Source: Hyphomicrobiales bacterium (lineage in GTDB: Bacteria; Pseudomonadota; Alphaproteobacteria; Rhizobiales; Xanthobacteraceae). From it: a DNA stretch of 64,000 bases. Positions 1 to 8,559 of this stretch are shown here, piece after piece. The notes beneath the pieces were generated by a model. The model saw nothing but the letters and a program-made list of their open reading frames with translations, did not search any database and had not been told where the DNA came from. A program made the position numbers and the translations under genes. The stretch is taken from NCBI GenBank assembly GCA_017305715.1, contig JAFKKG010000008.1:248001-312000 (forward strand). The letters are read 5' to 3'. Each line of letters begins with the position of its first letter. Position 1 is the first letter of the stretch.

Positions 1-2
1 TA

Positions 3-1199
3 TCGCGCGCGTTTCAGGAAATGCTGTCGGGACGCCGCGGCCCGGTATCGCTGGAAATGCCATGGGACGTGTTCACGCAACGCACGCAGGTCGCGGGCTC
101 CACGCCGTTCGATCCCTTCCCCGCCCCGCAACCCGATCCTGATCGCGTCAAGGCGGCGGCGGCGCTGATATCGGGCAGCAAGCGGCCGATGATCTTTGTC
201 GGCAGCGGCGCGATCCATGCGCGGGAGGAAATCCTCGAACTCGCCGAGATGATCGACGCGCCCGTGGTGGCGTTCCGCAGCGGCCGCGGCATCGTCAGTA
301 ACGCGCATGAACTCGGGCTGACGATGGCGGCGGCCTACAAATTGTGGCCGACCACGGATTTGATGATAGGCATCGGCACGCGGCTGGAATTGCCGACGAT
401 GTCGCGCTGGCCCTATCGGCCCGACGGCCTGAAATCGATCCGCATCGACATCGACCCGGTGGAAATGCGCCGCTTCACGCCGGATACCGCCGTGATCTCC
501 GACGCCAAGGCCGGCACCGCCGATCTCGTCGCCGCGGTGCGAAAAGCCGGCTACAGCAAGACCAGTGGCAGACGTTCTGCGATCCGCGAGGCCACGGCCG
601 CGGCGCAGGAAGAAATCCAGCAGATCCAGCCGCAGATGGCTTACCTGAAAATCCTGCGCGAGGTGCTGCCGCCGAACGCCATCGTCACCGATGAATTGTC
701 GCAGGTCGGCTTCGCCTCGTGGTACGGCTTTCCGATCTACGAGCCGCGCACCTTCATCACGTCAGGCTATCAGGGCACGCTCGGCTCGGGCTTTCCGACC
801 GCGCTCGGCGCCAAGGTCGCGCATCCGGACCGGCCGGTGGTCGCCATCACCGGCGACGGCGGCTTCATGTTCGGCGTGCAGGAGCTCTCGACCGCTGTTC
901 AGTTCAAGATCGGCGTGGTGACGCTGATCTTCAACAACAACGCCTATGGCAATGTGCGGCGCGACCAGCGCGAACGTTTCGACGGCCGCGTGGTGGCGTC
1001 AGATCTGGTCAACCCGGATTTCGTCAAGCTCGCCGAATCCTTCGGCGTCGGCGCCGCGCGCGTCACCTCGCCGGATCACTTCCGCCCCGCGCTGGAAAAG
1101 GCGCTGGCCGACGGCGGGCCTTACGTGATTTCGGTGGAAGTGCCGACGGATTCCGAAGTGAGCCCCTGGACGTTCATTCATCCCGTGAAGAACATCTAA
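3..1199 (+). CDS. Thiamine-diphosphate enzyme, acetolactate synthase large-subunit-like (5' end outside window)
   Basis: The frame is already open at base 3 and continues upstream of the window, so the N-terminal PYR domain is missing. The visible part starts with a GRRGPVSLEMPWDVF-type segment, typical of the junction before the central domain. The central domain (GSKRPMIFVGSGA onward) and the C-terminal PP domain follow. The thiamine-diphosphate/Mg signature is clear: GDGGFMFG followed about 26 residues later by NNNAYGN. The family includes acetolactate synthases, benzoylformate decarboxylases and related 2-oxo acid enzymes. The exact substrate cannot be read from this fragment, and no small regulatory subunit lies downstream. 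The stop codon is followed directly by an 80 bp palindromic repeat, so the gene probably ends its transcript here. Confidence 0.85.
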   Translation, partial: SRAFQEMLSGRRGPVSLEMPWDVFTQRTQVAGSTPFDPFPAPQPDPDRVKAAAALISGSKRPMIFVGSGAIHAREEILELAEMIDAPVVAFRSGRGIVSNAHELGLTMAAAYKLWPTTDLMIGIGTRLELPTMSRWPYRPDGLKSIRIDIDPVEMRRFTPDTAVISDAKAGTADLVAAVRKAGYSKTSGRRSAIREATAAAQEEIQQIQPQMAYLKILREVLPPNAIVTDELSQVGFASWYGFPIYEPRTFITSGYQGTLGSGFPTALGAKVAHPDRPVVAITGDGGFMFGVQELSTAVQFKIGVVTLIFNNNAYGNVRRDQRERFDGRVVASDLVNPDFVKLAESFGVGAARVTSPDHFRPALEKALADGGPYVISVEVPTDSEVSPWTFIHPVKNI

Positions 1200-1209
1200 G
1201 CGATAATTT

Positions 1210-1289
1210 CGTCATTCCGGGGCGCGCAGAGCGCGAACCCGGAATCTCGAGATTCCGGGTCTGGTCCTTCGGACCATCCCGGAATGACG
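1210..1289. repeat. Palindromic intergenic repeat, family A (copy 1 of 3)
   Basis: The ends are inverted (CGTCATTCCGG and CCGGAATGACG), with an internal palindrome AACCCGGAATCTCGAGATTC. The element fills the gap between the convergent thiamine-diphosphate enzyme and MFS genes. Close copies lie at 15453-15532 and 21371-21453. It can fold into a cruciform or hairpin and may end transcription from both sides. Confidence 0.85.
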
Positions 1290-1291
1290 AA

Positions 1292-2530
1292 CTAAATTCT
1301 TCTCGCCTGCAGGCTTCGTTGCGCCCGCGATGCAGCGATCACCAGCAGGCCTGCGCCGGCAACCGCCCAGCACGCGACCGGCGCCCAGTGCAGCAGAGGC
1401 GCGTATTCCGGCAGCTTTTGCAGGCCGCCGGCGACCGCCGCCATCCGCGCAAAGGTCGCCAGCGCCAGCGCGGAAAATACCAGCCCGATCACCTTGCCTT
1501 CCGCGCCGGTCTCGCCGATCGCCAGCGCCGCCGACACCGCGCTCATCAGCATGCAGCCCCACGCCGCGCCCGCCACGAACTGCGCGGGGATCAGCATATT
1601 GAGGCTGCCGGACAGCTCGGCGGCAAGCACGGCCAGTGCGCCGAACAGGCCGGCCGCGCCCATCACGACCAGCCCGCCGCGGTGCTTGACCACGACGCTG
1701 GCCGGAAACATCGCGATGTTGAAACCGATCCAGAATACCGGCATCAGCCATTGCAATTGGTCCGCCGTGGTGAAGCGCAGGAAGAACGACGAACTGTTGA
1801 GGCTGAAATGCAGTTGATAGCCGAGCGACAGGATCAGCATCGACGCGATGAAGATCATCGGCACGAAGCTCAGCGCCTTCACCGGAACCACCGCTTCGCT
1901 TGAGCTGGGTGCCTGCTGCGCAGCGGCGCGTTCGACCTTCGACAGCGCCAGCGTGGTGAGCAGCAGGACCACGCCCGAAATCAGGAACGGAATCCGCGGA
2001 TCCTGGTTGCGCAGCACGACGCCGAGATAGGGCGACACCGCGCCGGCCAGGCCGTACCCCAGCATCGCCAGCGCCGCCAGCAGCGGAATCTGTGGCCGCG
2101 CGCGATGCTTGCCGAGCAGCGTCAGTGGTGGCGCGCGCAACGCCGACGAGGTCACCACCCAGATCAGGATCAGCCCGATGAACCCAATTTGCGCGCCCGG
2201 GCCGGTACCGGCCACGAACGGCAGCGCGACAAAAGCCGCGCAGGAGATCGCGGTCAGGATGCCGACGAACACACCGAGCCGGCCGACAAACGGTGCGATC
2301 CTGTCGGCCGCGATTCCCATCGCGGTGTCGCTGACGGTGAAGATGGCCTGATCGAGCATCAGGAGGAAGATCACCGTGCCAGGTGCGATCCCGACCTGAG
2401 CGGCAAGCTTGGGCAAGTAAATGACGTAGGTGGTCCAGCCCAGCGTGAACAGCAATTGCAGCACGGCGAGGTAAATGCCGGTCCCGCTGGCGCCTGCGCC
2501 GCTGTCGGCTTTCGCGTCCGTGCTGGTCAT
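1292..2530 (-). CDS. Major facilitator superfamily transporter
   Basis: A 412-residue integral membrane protein made of about twelve hydrophobic segments, with short charged loops such as DRIAPFVGRLG that resemble the MFS loop 2-3 motif. It presumably sits in the inner membrane as a secondary transporter. The substrate is unknown. The start chosen is the ATG at 2530 (MTSTDAK), because a GGGAG Shine-Dalgarno lies about 8 bases upstream; a longer reading from 2557 would run through that site and a GC-rich palindrome. The gene converges on the thiamine-diphosphate enzyme gene and shares no operon with the dioxygenases upstream, which end about 70 bp away on the same strand. Confidence 0.8.
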   Translation of the reverse strand: MTSTDAKADSGAGASGTGIYLAVLQLLFTLGWTTYVIYLPKLAAQVGIAPGTVIFLLMLDQAIFTVSDTAMGIAADRIAPFVGRLGVFVGILTAISCAAFVALPFVAGTGPGAQIGFIGLILIWVVTSSALRAPPLTLLGKHRARPQIPLLAALAMLGYGLAGAVSPYLGVVLRNQDPRIPFLISGVVLLLTTLALSKVERAAAQQAPSSSEAVVPVKALSFVPMIFIASMLILSLGYQLHFSLNSSSFFLRFTTADQLQWLMPVFWIGFNIAMFPASVVVKHRGGLVVMGAAGLFGALAVLAAELSGSLNMLIPAQFVAGAAWGCMLMSAVSAALAIGETGAEGKVIGLVFSALALATFARMAAVAGGLQKLPEYAPLLHWAPVACWAVAGAGLLVIAASRAQRSLQARRI

Positions 2531-2597
2531 GTCTCGCTCCCCGCCGCCGGGGAGCATAGACCAGACGAAACTCCGACCGGAAGCTGGTAAGCTTGCT

Positions 2598-3263
2598 TCA
2601 GCGCGCTTTTCGAAACGTCAGATTGATGCGCTGGTGGCCCAGTACGGCATGTTCGCTATCGGCCAGCGGCGCCACGCCATGATAGAACAGCCGCGACGGG
2701 CCGCCCCAGACCACGACGTCGCCATGCACCAGCCGAAACCGGGCAGGCTTGTCGCTGCGCTTCAATCCGCCGAACAGGAATGTCGCGGGTATCCCGAGCG
2801 ACACCGATACGATCGGCGCGGCAAAATCCAGCTCGTCCTTATCCTGATGCAGCGACATGCGCGCGCCGGGCTGATAGCGGTTGATCAGGCAGGCATCCGG
2901 TGAAAAACCTGCAAAACCACCCGCGGCCGCCGCTTCGCCTGCCAGCTCGCGCAATATCGCGGGCATTGCCGGCCACGGCTGGCCGGACTCGGGATCGACG
3001 CCATCATAGCGATAGCCGGTGCGATCGGTGACCCAGCCGGCATTGCCGCAATTGGTCATCGCCACCGACATCTGATGGCCGCCGGGCGTCGACATATGAC
3101 GAAACGGCGCCTGCGCCACGATTTCGCGTAGCGCCGGAATCAGATTGGCTTCAAAGCGCAGTGCGAAGCCGCGCAGCAGCACGGCGCCCTCGGCCATCGC
3201 TTCCCGCGACGGCTGCGCATCGGCAATGGTATCAAACAGGTCCGCGGTCAACTCAGCTAACAC
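2598..3263 (-). CDS. alkB: AlkB-type 2-oxoglutarate/Fe(II) DNA dealkylase
   Basis: A 221-residue protein matching the full length of bacterial AlkB, which removes 1-methyladenine and 3-methylcytosine lesions by oxidative demethylation. The iron ligands are visible as H139-x-D141 in the LHQDKDE motif and H195 in FYHGVAPL. The 2-oxoglutarate-binding arginines are R212 and R218 in the C-terminal RINLTFRKAR. The substrate-lid region with WVTDRTGYRYDG (residues 77-88) is typical. The start is a GTG that directly follows the TGA of the upstream dioxygenase (TGAGTG), so translation is probably coupled. No ada gene is visible nearby. Confidence 0.93.
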   Translation of the reverse strand: MLAELTADLFDTIADAQPSREAMAEGAVLLRGFALRFEANLIPALREIVAQAPFRHMSTPGGHQMSVAMTNCGNAGWVTDRTGYRYDGVDPESGQPWPAMPAILRELAGEAAAAGGFAGFSPDACLINRYQPGARMSLHQDKDELDFAAPIVSVSLGIPATFLFGGLKRSDKPARFRLVHGDVVVWGGPSRLFYHGVAPLADSEHAVLGHQRINLTFRKAR

Positions 3264-4010
3264 TCACTTCGCATCGTGAAAGATCACGCCGACGGTGTGA
3301 CGATGGCCGGAGCGGATCCGGCTGACGCCATGGCGCAGATTAACCCGATAGAACCCGCGCGTCCCCTGCACCGGGCGGTGATGCACAGCAAATGCCACGG
3401 CATCGCCCTGCCTGAGCGGCACCACTTCGGGCCGTGACTGCATCCGTGGCCGTTGCTCGGTCAGCACGAATTCGCCACCGGTGAAATCGCGGCCGGGTTC
3501 CGAGAGCAGGATCGCGACCTGCAGCGGAAACACATGCTCGCCATAGAGGTCCTGATGCAGGCAATTATAATCGCCCGCGCCATATTGCAGCAGCAGCGGC
3601 GTCGGCCGCGCCTGTCCGGCGTCATGGCACCGCTTCAGGAACGTCTGATGCGCGAGGGGATAGCGGATATCGATCCCCATCGTCTGGTTCCATCGATTGG
3701 CGATCCCGCACAGCCGCGCATACAGCGCCGGCCGCAATTCCGCGATCAGGTCGGGCAGCGGATAGGAAAAATACTTGTACTCGCCCCGGCCAAAACCGTG
3801 ACGCCCCATCACGATACGGCTGCGGAATTTTGTGTCATCGGGATAGAGCCCGGCGATCGCGTTGCACTCGTCGGGCGACAGCAGCCCCTTCAGCACGGCG
3901 CAGCCCTGCCCGTCGAGATCGGCAGTGAGCTGCGTCCAGTCGATGGCCTCGACGCGGGCGGCGATGTCGGGGGATGGGTAGTGATCGGTGGTTTTGGCGG
4001 TGGCTTTCAT
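3264..4010 (-). CDS. 2OG-Fe(II) oxygenase, prolyl-hydroxylase-like
   Basis: A 248-residue protein with a double-stranded beta-helix oxygenase core. The iron-binding motif is H152-x-D154 (CLHQDLYGEH), with a distal histidine at H227 (RHGVSR) and a likely 2-oxoglutarate-binding arginine at R237 in SGHRHTVGVIFHD. The target is unknown. The start at 4010 (MKATAK) is chosen because a longer reading would translate the palindromic repeat at 4066-4182. The gene abuts alkB with no gap, and the two dioxygenases should be co-transcribed. That suggests a role in alkylation repair or protein or RNA hydroxylation linked to it, but this is only context. Confidence 0.8.
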   Translation of the reverse strand: MKATAKTTDHYPSPDIAARVEAIDWTQLTADLDGQGCAVLKGLLSPDECNAIAGLYPDDTKFRSRIVMGRHGFGRGEYKYFSYPLPDLIAELRPALYARLCGIANRWNQTMGIDIRYPLAHQTFLKRCHDAGQARPTPLLLQYGAGDYNCLHQDLYGEHVFPLQVAILLSEPGRDFTGGEFVLTEQRPRMQSRPEVVPLRQGDAVAFAVHHRPVQGTRGFYRVNLRHGVSRIRSGHRHTVGVIFHDAK

Positions 4011-4065
4011 GGCGGGCAGTGTCGCAAGCCGGTTGGCCTTGAGCCACCCGATTTCCGTTAATGGT

Positions 4066-4182
4066 GTCGTCCCGGCGAAGGCCGGCACCCATAACCACCG
4101 GCGGAAATAATGCGAAAGGCCTCTGCCGTCGTACCTTATCGGCAGATCACGCGGTATGGGTCCCGGCCTTCGCGGGGACGAC
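4066..4182. repeat. Palindromic intergenic repeat (GTCGTCCCGGCGAAGGCCGG type)
   Basis: The left arm GTCGTCCCGGCGAAGGCCGG and a right arm ending GGCCTTCGCGGGGACGAC are inverted, separated by about 75 bp, with a nested pair CACCCAT/ATGGGT. It lies between the dioxygenase start and the DUF2848 stop on the same strand. Read through, it encodes the spurious peptide WVPAFAGTT, which I recognise from many alphaproteobacterial annotations. Confidence 0.8.
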
Positions 4183-4185
4183 AAA

Positions 4186-4872
4186 TCATCCCAGCACCGG
4201 CAGGGTGACCACATCATACCCGTGGCCGATCTTCCGCTTCAGCACGGGATCCTCCAGTTCGAACTCGAAACGGCTTGCCGGGCGGATGCCGCCCTTGGCG
4301 GCAAAGGTGCCGCCGAACATCGCGCAGCCGTCCGGCAGGCCGTTAGCCCCAAAGCCGCGTTCGATCAGGTCCTTGACCGGCAGCATGCCGTCGAGCGTGC
4401 CTTCCTGGTAGAGCACCTTCTGGCCATCGATCACGGCCCAGGAGCGCAGGATCATCCGGTCCCAATGACCGATGACGTCTTCGAGTTCCCATAGTGTCGA
4501 GGCCACCGGCTTGTCGCACATCTGTTTTGAAACGGTGACGCTGTAGGCTTCGACCTTGCGGTCGGTATGGTCGGAGCCGCAGCCGACGAAGATGCGGCCC
4601 TGCCAGCCGATCAGGACGAACTCCACCTCGCCGCTGGAATCACCGCCGCTGACTTCGATGCTGTCCGATGTCGTGATCCGGCACGCGGAGACGCGGTAAT
4701 AGATCGGCGTCGTGGCCGGCCGCGCGATGCCGATCGCTTCCAGCTCCGCAATGTGCTTGTCGCGCGCCACCGGATCGCGGCCGGTCCAGCCGGCAATAAC
4801 GGCCTGATCGATCGCGAGCGTCAGCGGCGTCGGCGCGCCCTTGTCCTGAACAGTAAAGGTAACTTCAACCAC
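4186..4872 (-). CDS. DUF2848 family protein
   Basis: A 228-residue soluble protein that I recognise as DUF2848 from its overall sequence, including the GCGSDHTDRKVEAYSV segment and the C-terminal CAMFGGTFAAKGGIRP segment. No catalytic role is established for the family that I know of. It has no signal peptide or membrane segment. Its start overlaps the end of the amidase gene by 8 bp, so the two are one transcript and probably one pathway. The C-terminal part vaguely resembles fumarylacetoacetate-hydrolase-like folds, and an amide- or lactam-related catabolic role is plausible, but this is inference from the neighbour. Confidence 0.75.
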   Translation of the reverse strand: MVEVTFTVQDKGAPTPLTLAIDQAVIAGWTGRDPVARDKHIAELEAIGIARPATTPIYYRVSACRITTSDSIEVSGGDSSGEVEFVLIGWQGRIFVGCGSDHTDRKVEAYSVTVSKQMCDKPVASTLWELEDVIGHWDRMILRSWAVIDGQKVLYQEGTLDGMLPVKDLIERGFGANGLPDGCAMFGGTFAAKGGIRPASRFEFELEDPVLKRKIGHGYDVVTLPVLG

Positions 4873-6220
4873 GGATGATGCTCTCCATCCCGGCCGCGAG
4901 TTCGAAGATGCAACGATCCCTGCCGCCGGCGCCCGCCAGCATCAGCCCGACCGGCACCTCGCCCTCGCGGTGCGCCGGCAGCGAAATCGCGCAGCCGTCG
5001 AGCATGTTGATCAGGGTCGGGTTGCGCAGCGCGCGCAGGTTTTGCGTGGCGAACGCCTTGTCGTCGGCGAGATCGGCAATCTTCGGCGGCGTATTCGCCG
5101 TGGTCGGCATGACCAGCGCGTCATAGGGCGCGATGCGCGCTTCGGTGTGCGCGATGAACGATTTTCTTGCGCCGAGCAGGTCGATATAGTCGGCCGCGCT
5201 CATGCCTTCGCCGCGCAGGATGCGCACATGCACGCGGGGATCGTAGACGTCGCCCTTGCTGACGATCAGATAGCGGTGCCAGGCGTAGCTCTCCGACGCC
5301 GCAAAGCCGCCCTTGGCATTCATCGCGCCGACATCGAGGAATTCCGGCACCTCGATCCGTTCGATCAGCGCGCCATGACGTGACAGCGTCTCCAGCGCCC
5401 GCTCGAAGGTTTTTGCGACCTCGTCATCGAGATCATCGAGCGCGACCGTGGTCGGCACCGCGAGCCTCATGCCCCTGACCGGGCGGGGCTGCAATACCGG
5501 CAGTTCGGCTTCGTCGGCCAGCACGGCATCCAGCGTCGCGCAGCACTGAACCGTGCGCGCCAGCGGCCCAAAGCTGTCCAGCGAGGACGACAACGGCACG
5601 CCGCCGTCGAGCGGCACGCGGCGCTGCGTCGGCTTGAAGCCGACAATGCCGTTGAAGGCCGCCGGAATCCGGCAGGAACCGCCGGTGTCGGTGCCGAGCG
5701 CGCCATGCGCCATGCCGTCGGCCACGGATACCGCAGCACCTGACGATGAGCCGCCCGGCACATGTCCGACGCTGCGGTTCCAGACGCCTTTCGGCGTGCC
5801 GTAATGCGGATTGATGCCGATGCCGGAATAGGCGAACTCGGTCATGTTGGTGCGGCCGATCACGACGAAACCGGCCCGGCGCAGCCGCGCCACGACAGGC
5901 GCATCGGCCTCCGCCGGGCAGCAATCCTCTTCCAGCGCCCGTGAACCGGCGCGGGTCACCTGCCCCTTGATATCGAACAGATCCTTGACCGAGACCGGAA
6001 TGCCGGCGAACGGAGACGGCGCGGCATGCGCCTTGCGCAGCCGGTCCATGGCGTCCGCTGCACCGAGCGCGCCGTCCTTGTCGACATGGATGAAGGTGCG
6101 CGATCCCTCGCCGGAATCATCGGCGATCTTTGCAAGACATTCCTCGACCAGCTTGCGGGCGGTGGTCGCGCCGCTGTCGAGATCGGCGGCGAGTGAGGCG
6201 AGTGTTGATGTGTTCGGCAT
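4865..6220 (-). CDS. Amidase of the amidase-signature family
   Basis: A 451-residue amidase. The Ser-cisSer-Lys triad can be placed: K79 in SVKDLFD, S158 in PGGSSSG and nucleophile S182 in DTGGSCRIP. The spacing between the two serines (24) equals that in well-studied members. The family hydrolyses amides, ureas and carbamates, or acts as GatA. No gatB or gatC lies nearby, and the C-terminal region is shorter than GatA, so a catabolic amidase is more likely. It overlaps the downstream DUF2848 gene and follows the AtuA-like pair after 53 bp, suggesting one four-gene operon read on the minus strand. Confidence 0.88.
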   Translation of the reverse strand: MPNTSTLASLAADLDSGATTARKLVEECLAKIADDSGEGSRTFIHVDKDGALGAADAMDRLRKAHAAPSPFAGIPVSVKDLFDIKGQVTRAGSRALEEDCCPAEADAPVVARLRRAGFVVIGRTNMTEFAYSGIGINPHYGTPKGVWNRSVGHVPGGSSSGAAVSVADGMAHGALGTDTGGSCRIPAAFNGIVGFKPTQRRVPLDGGVPLSSSLDSFGPLARTVQCCATLDAVLADEAELPVLQPRPVRGMRLAVPTTVALDDLDDEVAKTFERALETLSRHGALIERIEVPEFLDVGAMNAKGGFAASESYAWHRYLIVSKGDVYDPRVHVRILRGEGMSAADYIDLLGARKSFIAHTEARIAPYDALVMPTTANTPPKIADLADDKAFATQNLRALRNPTLINMLDGCAISLPAHREGEVPVGLMLAGAGGRDRCIFELAAGMESIIRG

Positions 6221-6240
6221 GGGGTTTCTCTTCGCTCTTC

Positions 6241-6272
6241 TCTTGGCGTTCTCAGCTCTTGGCGTTCTCAGC
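6241..6272. repeat. Perfect 16 bp tandem duplication
   Basis: The unit TCTTGGCGTTCTCAGC is present twice, end to end, in the 53 bp gap between the AtuA-like small protein and the amidase. It looks like a recent slippage event in the leader of the amidase gene. Confidence 0.9.
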
Positions 6273-6273
6273 G

Positions 6274-6594
6274 CTACGTGTCGTCCGGTCCGGGTTCAAT
6301 GTCGAGATCGAGCAGTGCGGAGCTCAAGGATTTGCCGTGGGCATCGAGCGCCAGGGAACGGGTGACGCCGCCGCCGAGCGCCTGGGTCATCACGAAATTC
6401 AGGGCCGACAGATTGGGCAGTTCGTAGCGCACCACCTCACCTTCGACGACGCCGGCAAAATGCGCTTTCACCCGTTCGCTGGTGACCTGATCGCGCAGCA
6501 GCGCAAAATGCCTCGCGTCGTAGGCGATGACGGAAATGTTCGATGTGTTGCCCTTGTCGCCGGTGCGGGAATGGGCGATCTCGCGCAGCTTCAC
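6274..6594 (-). CDS. AtuA C-terminal-domain-like small protein
   Basis: A 106-residue protein beginning KLREIAHSRTGDKGNTSNIS, the signature I associate with the C-terminal extension of AtuA proteins (acyclic terpene utilisation). Here it is a separate gene. The start is GTG at 6594, one base after the TGA of the larger DUF1446 gene (TGAGGTG), so translation is coupled and the two products probably form a complex. Upstream ATGs would run back through the DUF1446 gene in another frame and are rejected. Confidence 0.82.
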   Translation of the reverse strand: MKLREIAHSRTGDKGNTSNISVIAYDARHFALLRDQVTSERVKAHFAGVVEGEVVRYELPNLSALNFVMTQALGGGVTRSLALDAHGKSLSSALLDLDIEPGPDDT

Positions 6595-6595
6595 C

Positions 6596-7936
6596 TCACG
6601 CCCCCACGAAACGGATTTGCGGTTTCGCCAATTCGCGCGGCAACAACACCGACGCGACAGCGACGACATCGCGCGCCGATTTCCACGCACCGCCACCGGC
6701 AGCCGGACCATTGGTATAGAGCGTTTCGACCTCGTTGCCGATCCTGACCGCCTCGCGCAAACTCTCCGTGCGCCCCGCGACACGAACGCGCACTTCATAG
6801 GGCTCGTTCGCGTTGGCGGCGATTTCCGCGCCGTGCAGGGAATCGACGCCGAGCAGTTCGAAGCGCAATTCGCTGGATGCGACGCCTGTCAGTTTCAACC
6901 GCTCGCGCACGATTTCCAGCGCGAGCCGGCCGCGCGCCAGCGCCCCGGGGCCGGCATAGGAAATCTGGCCTTCGCCGATATAGCTGTCAACATAACCGAC
7001 CGAGACTTTCAACGTATCGGTTCGCTGGTGGCCGCGGCCGCCGCTGACGCGCACACGGTCCGGCCCGATCTCCTCGACGGTCACTTCCGAAAAATCCGCG
7101 ACCACGTCGGGCTGGAAATACTGCCGGGGATCGTGCACCTCGTAGAGCAATTGCTCCTTGCAGGTCCGCGCCGTCACCGCGCCGCCGGACCCCTCAACCT
7201 TGGTGATGACGAGACTGCCATCTTCGCCGACCTCGCCGATCGGAAAACCGAGCCGCGCAAGGTCCGGAATATCCTTGTAGCCGGGGTCGGCGAAGTAACC
7301 GCCGGTGATTTGCCCCGCGCATTCCAGCAAATGGCCGGCGACGGTGCCCTGCCCCAGCAGGTTCCAGTCGTTCATCGCCCAGCCGAAGGCATGGATCATC
7401 GGCGCCAGGAACAGCGCCGGATCGGAAGCGCGTCCAGTGATGACGATATCCGCGCCTGACGCGAGCGCCTCCGCCATTGGCGCGGCACCGAGATAGGCAT
7501 TCGCCGACAGCAGGCGGTTGCCAAGCTGCTTGATGGTGCCGTCGAACTCCATGATCGGCAGATCGCCGTCCTTGCAGGCATCGAGCACGTCGTCGCCGAC
7601 GACGGCCGCGATCTTCAGCGAGGACAGCCCGAGCGATTTTGCGATCTCGGCGGTCCGGCGTGCAGCGGCTTCCGGATTGGCCGCGCCCATATTGGTGACG
7701 ATCTTGATGCCTTTGGAGGCACACAACGGCAGCACCGCGCGCATCCGCTCCTCGAGCAGCGGATCGTAGCCGCTTTCGGGGTTTTTCATGCGCGCCTGCT
7801 GCGCCAAGGCCACCGTGCGCTCGCCGAGGCACTCGAAGACGAGGTACTGGATGTCGCCTTTTTCGGCGAGTTCGATCGCAGGCTCGATGCGATCGCCCGA
7901 ATAGCCGGCACCGGATCCTATTCGAATGGTTCGCAC
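6596..7936 (-). CDS. DUF1446 / AtuA-like acyl-CoA pathway protein
   Basis: A 446-residue protein of the DUF1446 family, which includes AtuA of Pseudomonas acyclic terpene (citronellol/geraniol) utilisation. The family signatures are visible near the N-terminus (GSGAGYSGDRI) and in the middle (IVITGRASDPALF). The biochemical role of AtuA is not settled. The start chosen is GTG at 7936 because GGAG sits about 6 bases upstream. In full-length AtuA the C-terminal domain is fused; here it is the next gene. The set AtuA-large, AtuA-small, amidase, DUF2848 forms one likely operon, facing a thiolase operon across a 205 bp divergent gap. Confidence 0.82.
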   Translation of the reverse strand: MRTIRIGSGAGYSGDRIEPAIELAEKGDIQYLVFECLGERTVALAQQARMKNPESGYDPLLEERMRAVLPLCASKGIKIVTNMGAANPEAAARRTAEIAKSLGLSSLKIAAVVGDDVLDACKDGDLPIMEFDGTIKQLGNRLLSANAYLGAAPMAEALASGADIVITGRASDPALFLAPMIHAFGWAMNDWNLLGQGTVAGHLLECAGQITGGYFADPGYKDIPDLARLGFPIGEVGEDGSLVITKVEGSGGAVTARTCKEQLLYEVHDPRQYFQPDVVADFSEVTVEEIGPDRVRVSGGRGHQRTDTLKVSVGYVDSYIGEGQISYAGPGALARGRLALEIVRERLKLTGVASSELRFELLGVDSLHGAEIAANANEPYEVRVRVAGRTESLREAVRIGNEVETLYTNGPAAGGGAWKSARDVVAVASVLLPRELAKPQIRFVGA

Positions 7937-8141
7937 ATCGTCTCCGTCGTCACCGCGCACATTCCGTACGGCGCAATGAAGCGCACCCTAGCGCGGGAAA
8001 TCACTGGCATACAAGCGCCCTTGGTTTGCCGGAATGCGGCCATGCGGCGCTGCGGCTGGACCGTTGACGGGGAATGGTCAAATGTCGCATCAAGATTGAA
8101 ACAGGCGGGCGCAGGCCCGTTTCGCAGGGAGGAATTGCCTG

Positions 8142-8555
8142 ATGGCGGAGCCAGCGCGCGCTAAACCGAAACCGACACCGGAAACCCAGCATTTCTGGGA
8201 TGGCACCGCGGCCGGCGAATTGCGGCTGCAGCGCTGCGACGCCTGCGCCCATGTCTATTTCCCGCCGCGCCCGTTCTGCCCGTCTTGTGCCTCGCGCAAG
8301 GTTAGCGTGTTCAAGGCCAGCGGCAAGGCCAAGCTCTACAGCTACGTCATCAACCACCGCCCGGCCGCCCCCGGCTTCACGCCGCCTTATGCCATCGCCG
8401 TCGTCGAACTCGACGAGGGCCCGCGCATGATGAGCAACATCCTTGATTGCCCGCAGACGCCCGAGGCGCTCGTGCTCGACATGAAGCTCGAAGTCGCGTT
8501 CGAAAAACTCGACGACAAGATCACCCTTCCCCAGTTCCGTCCGGCGAAGGGGTAA
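8142..8555 (+). CDS. DUF35 zinc-ribbon/OB-fold acyl-CoA-associated protein
   Basis: A 137-residue protein with a rubredoxin-like zinc ribbon (C32, C35, C46, C49) followed by an OB fold (VFKASGKAKLYSYVINH). DUF35 proteins usually pair with thiolase-fold enzymes and channel or bind acyl-CoA, as in steroid side-chain degradation. The start has a strong AGGGAGGA site 8 bases upstream. The next gene, a thiolase-like enzyme, begins 4 bases after the stop, which strongly supports a two-protein complex. Confidence 0.88.
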   Translation: MAEPARAKPKPTPETQHFWDGTAAGELRLQRCDACAHVYFPPRPFCPSCASRKVSVFKASGKAKLYSYVINHRPAAPGFTPPYAIAVVELDEGPRMMSNILDCPQTPEALVLDMKLEVAFEKLDDKITLPQFRPAKG

Positions 8556-8559
8556 GGTC

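Noticed and set aside
4010-4217. N-terminal extension of the prolyl-hydroxylase-like protein
   Set aside because: It would translate the palindromic repeat (peptide WVPAFAGTT), so the start at 4010 is better.
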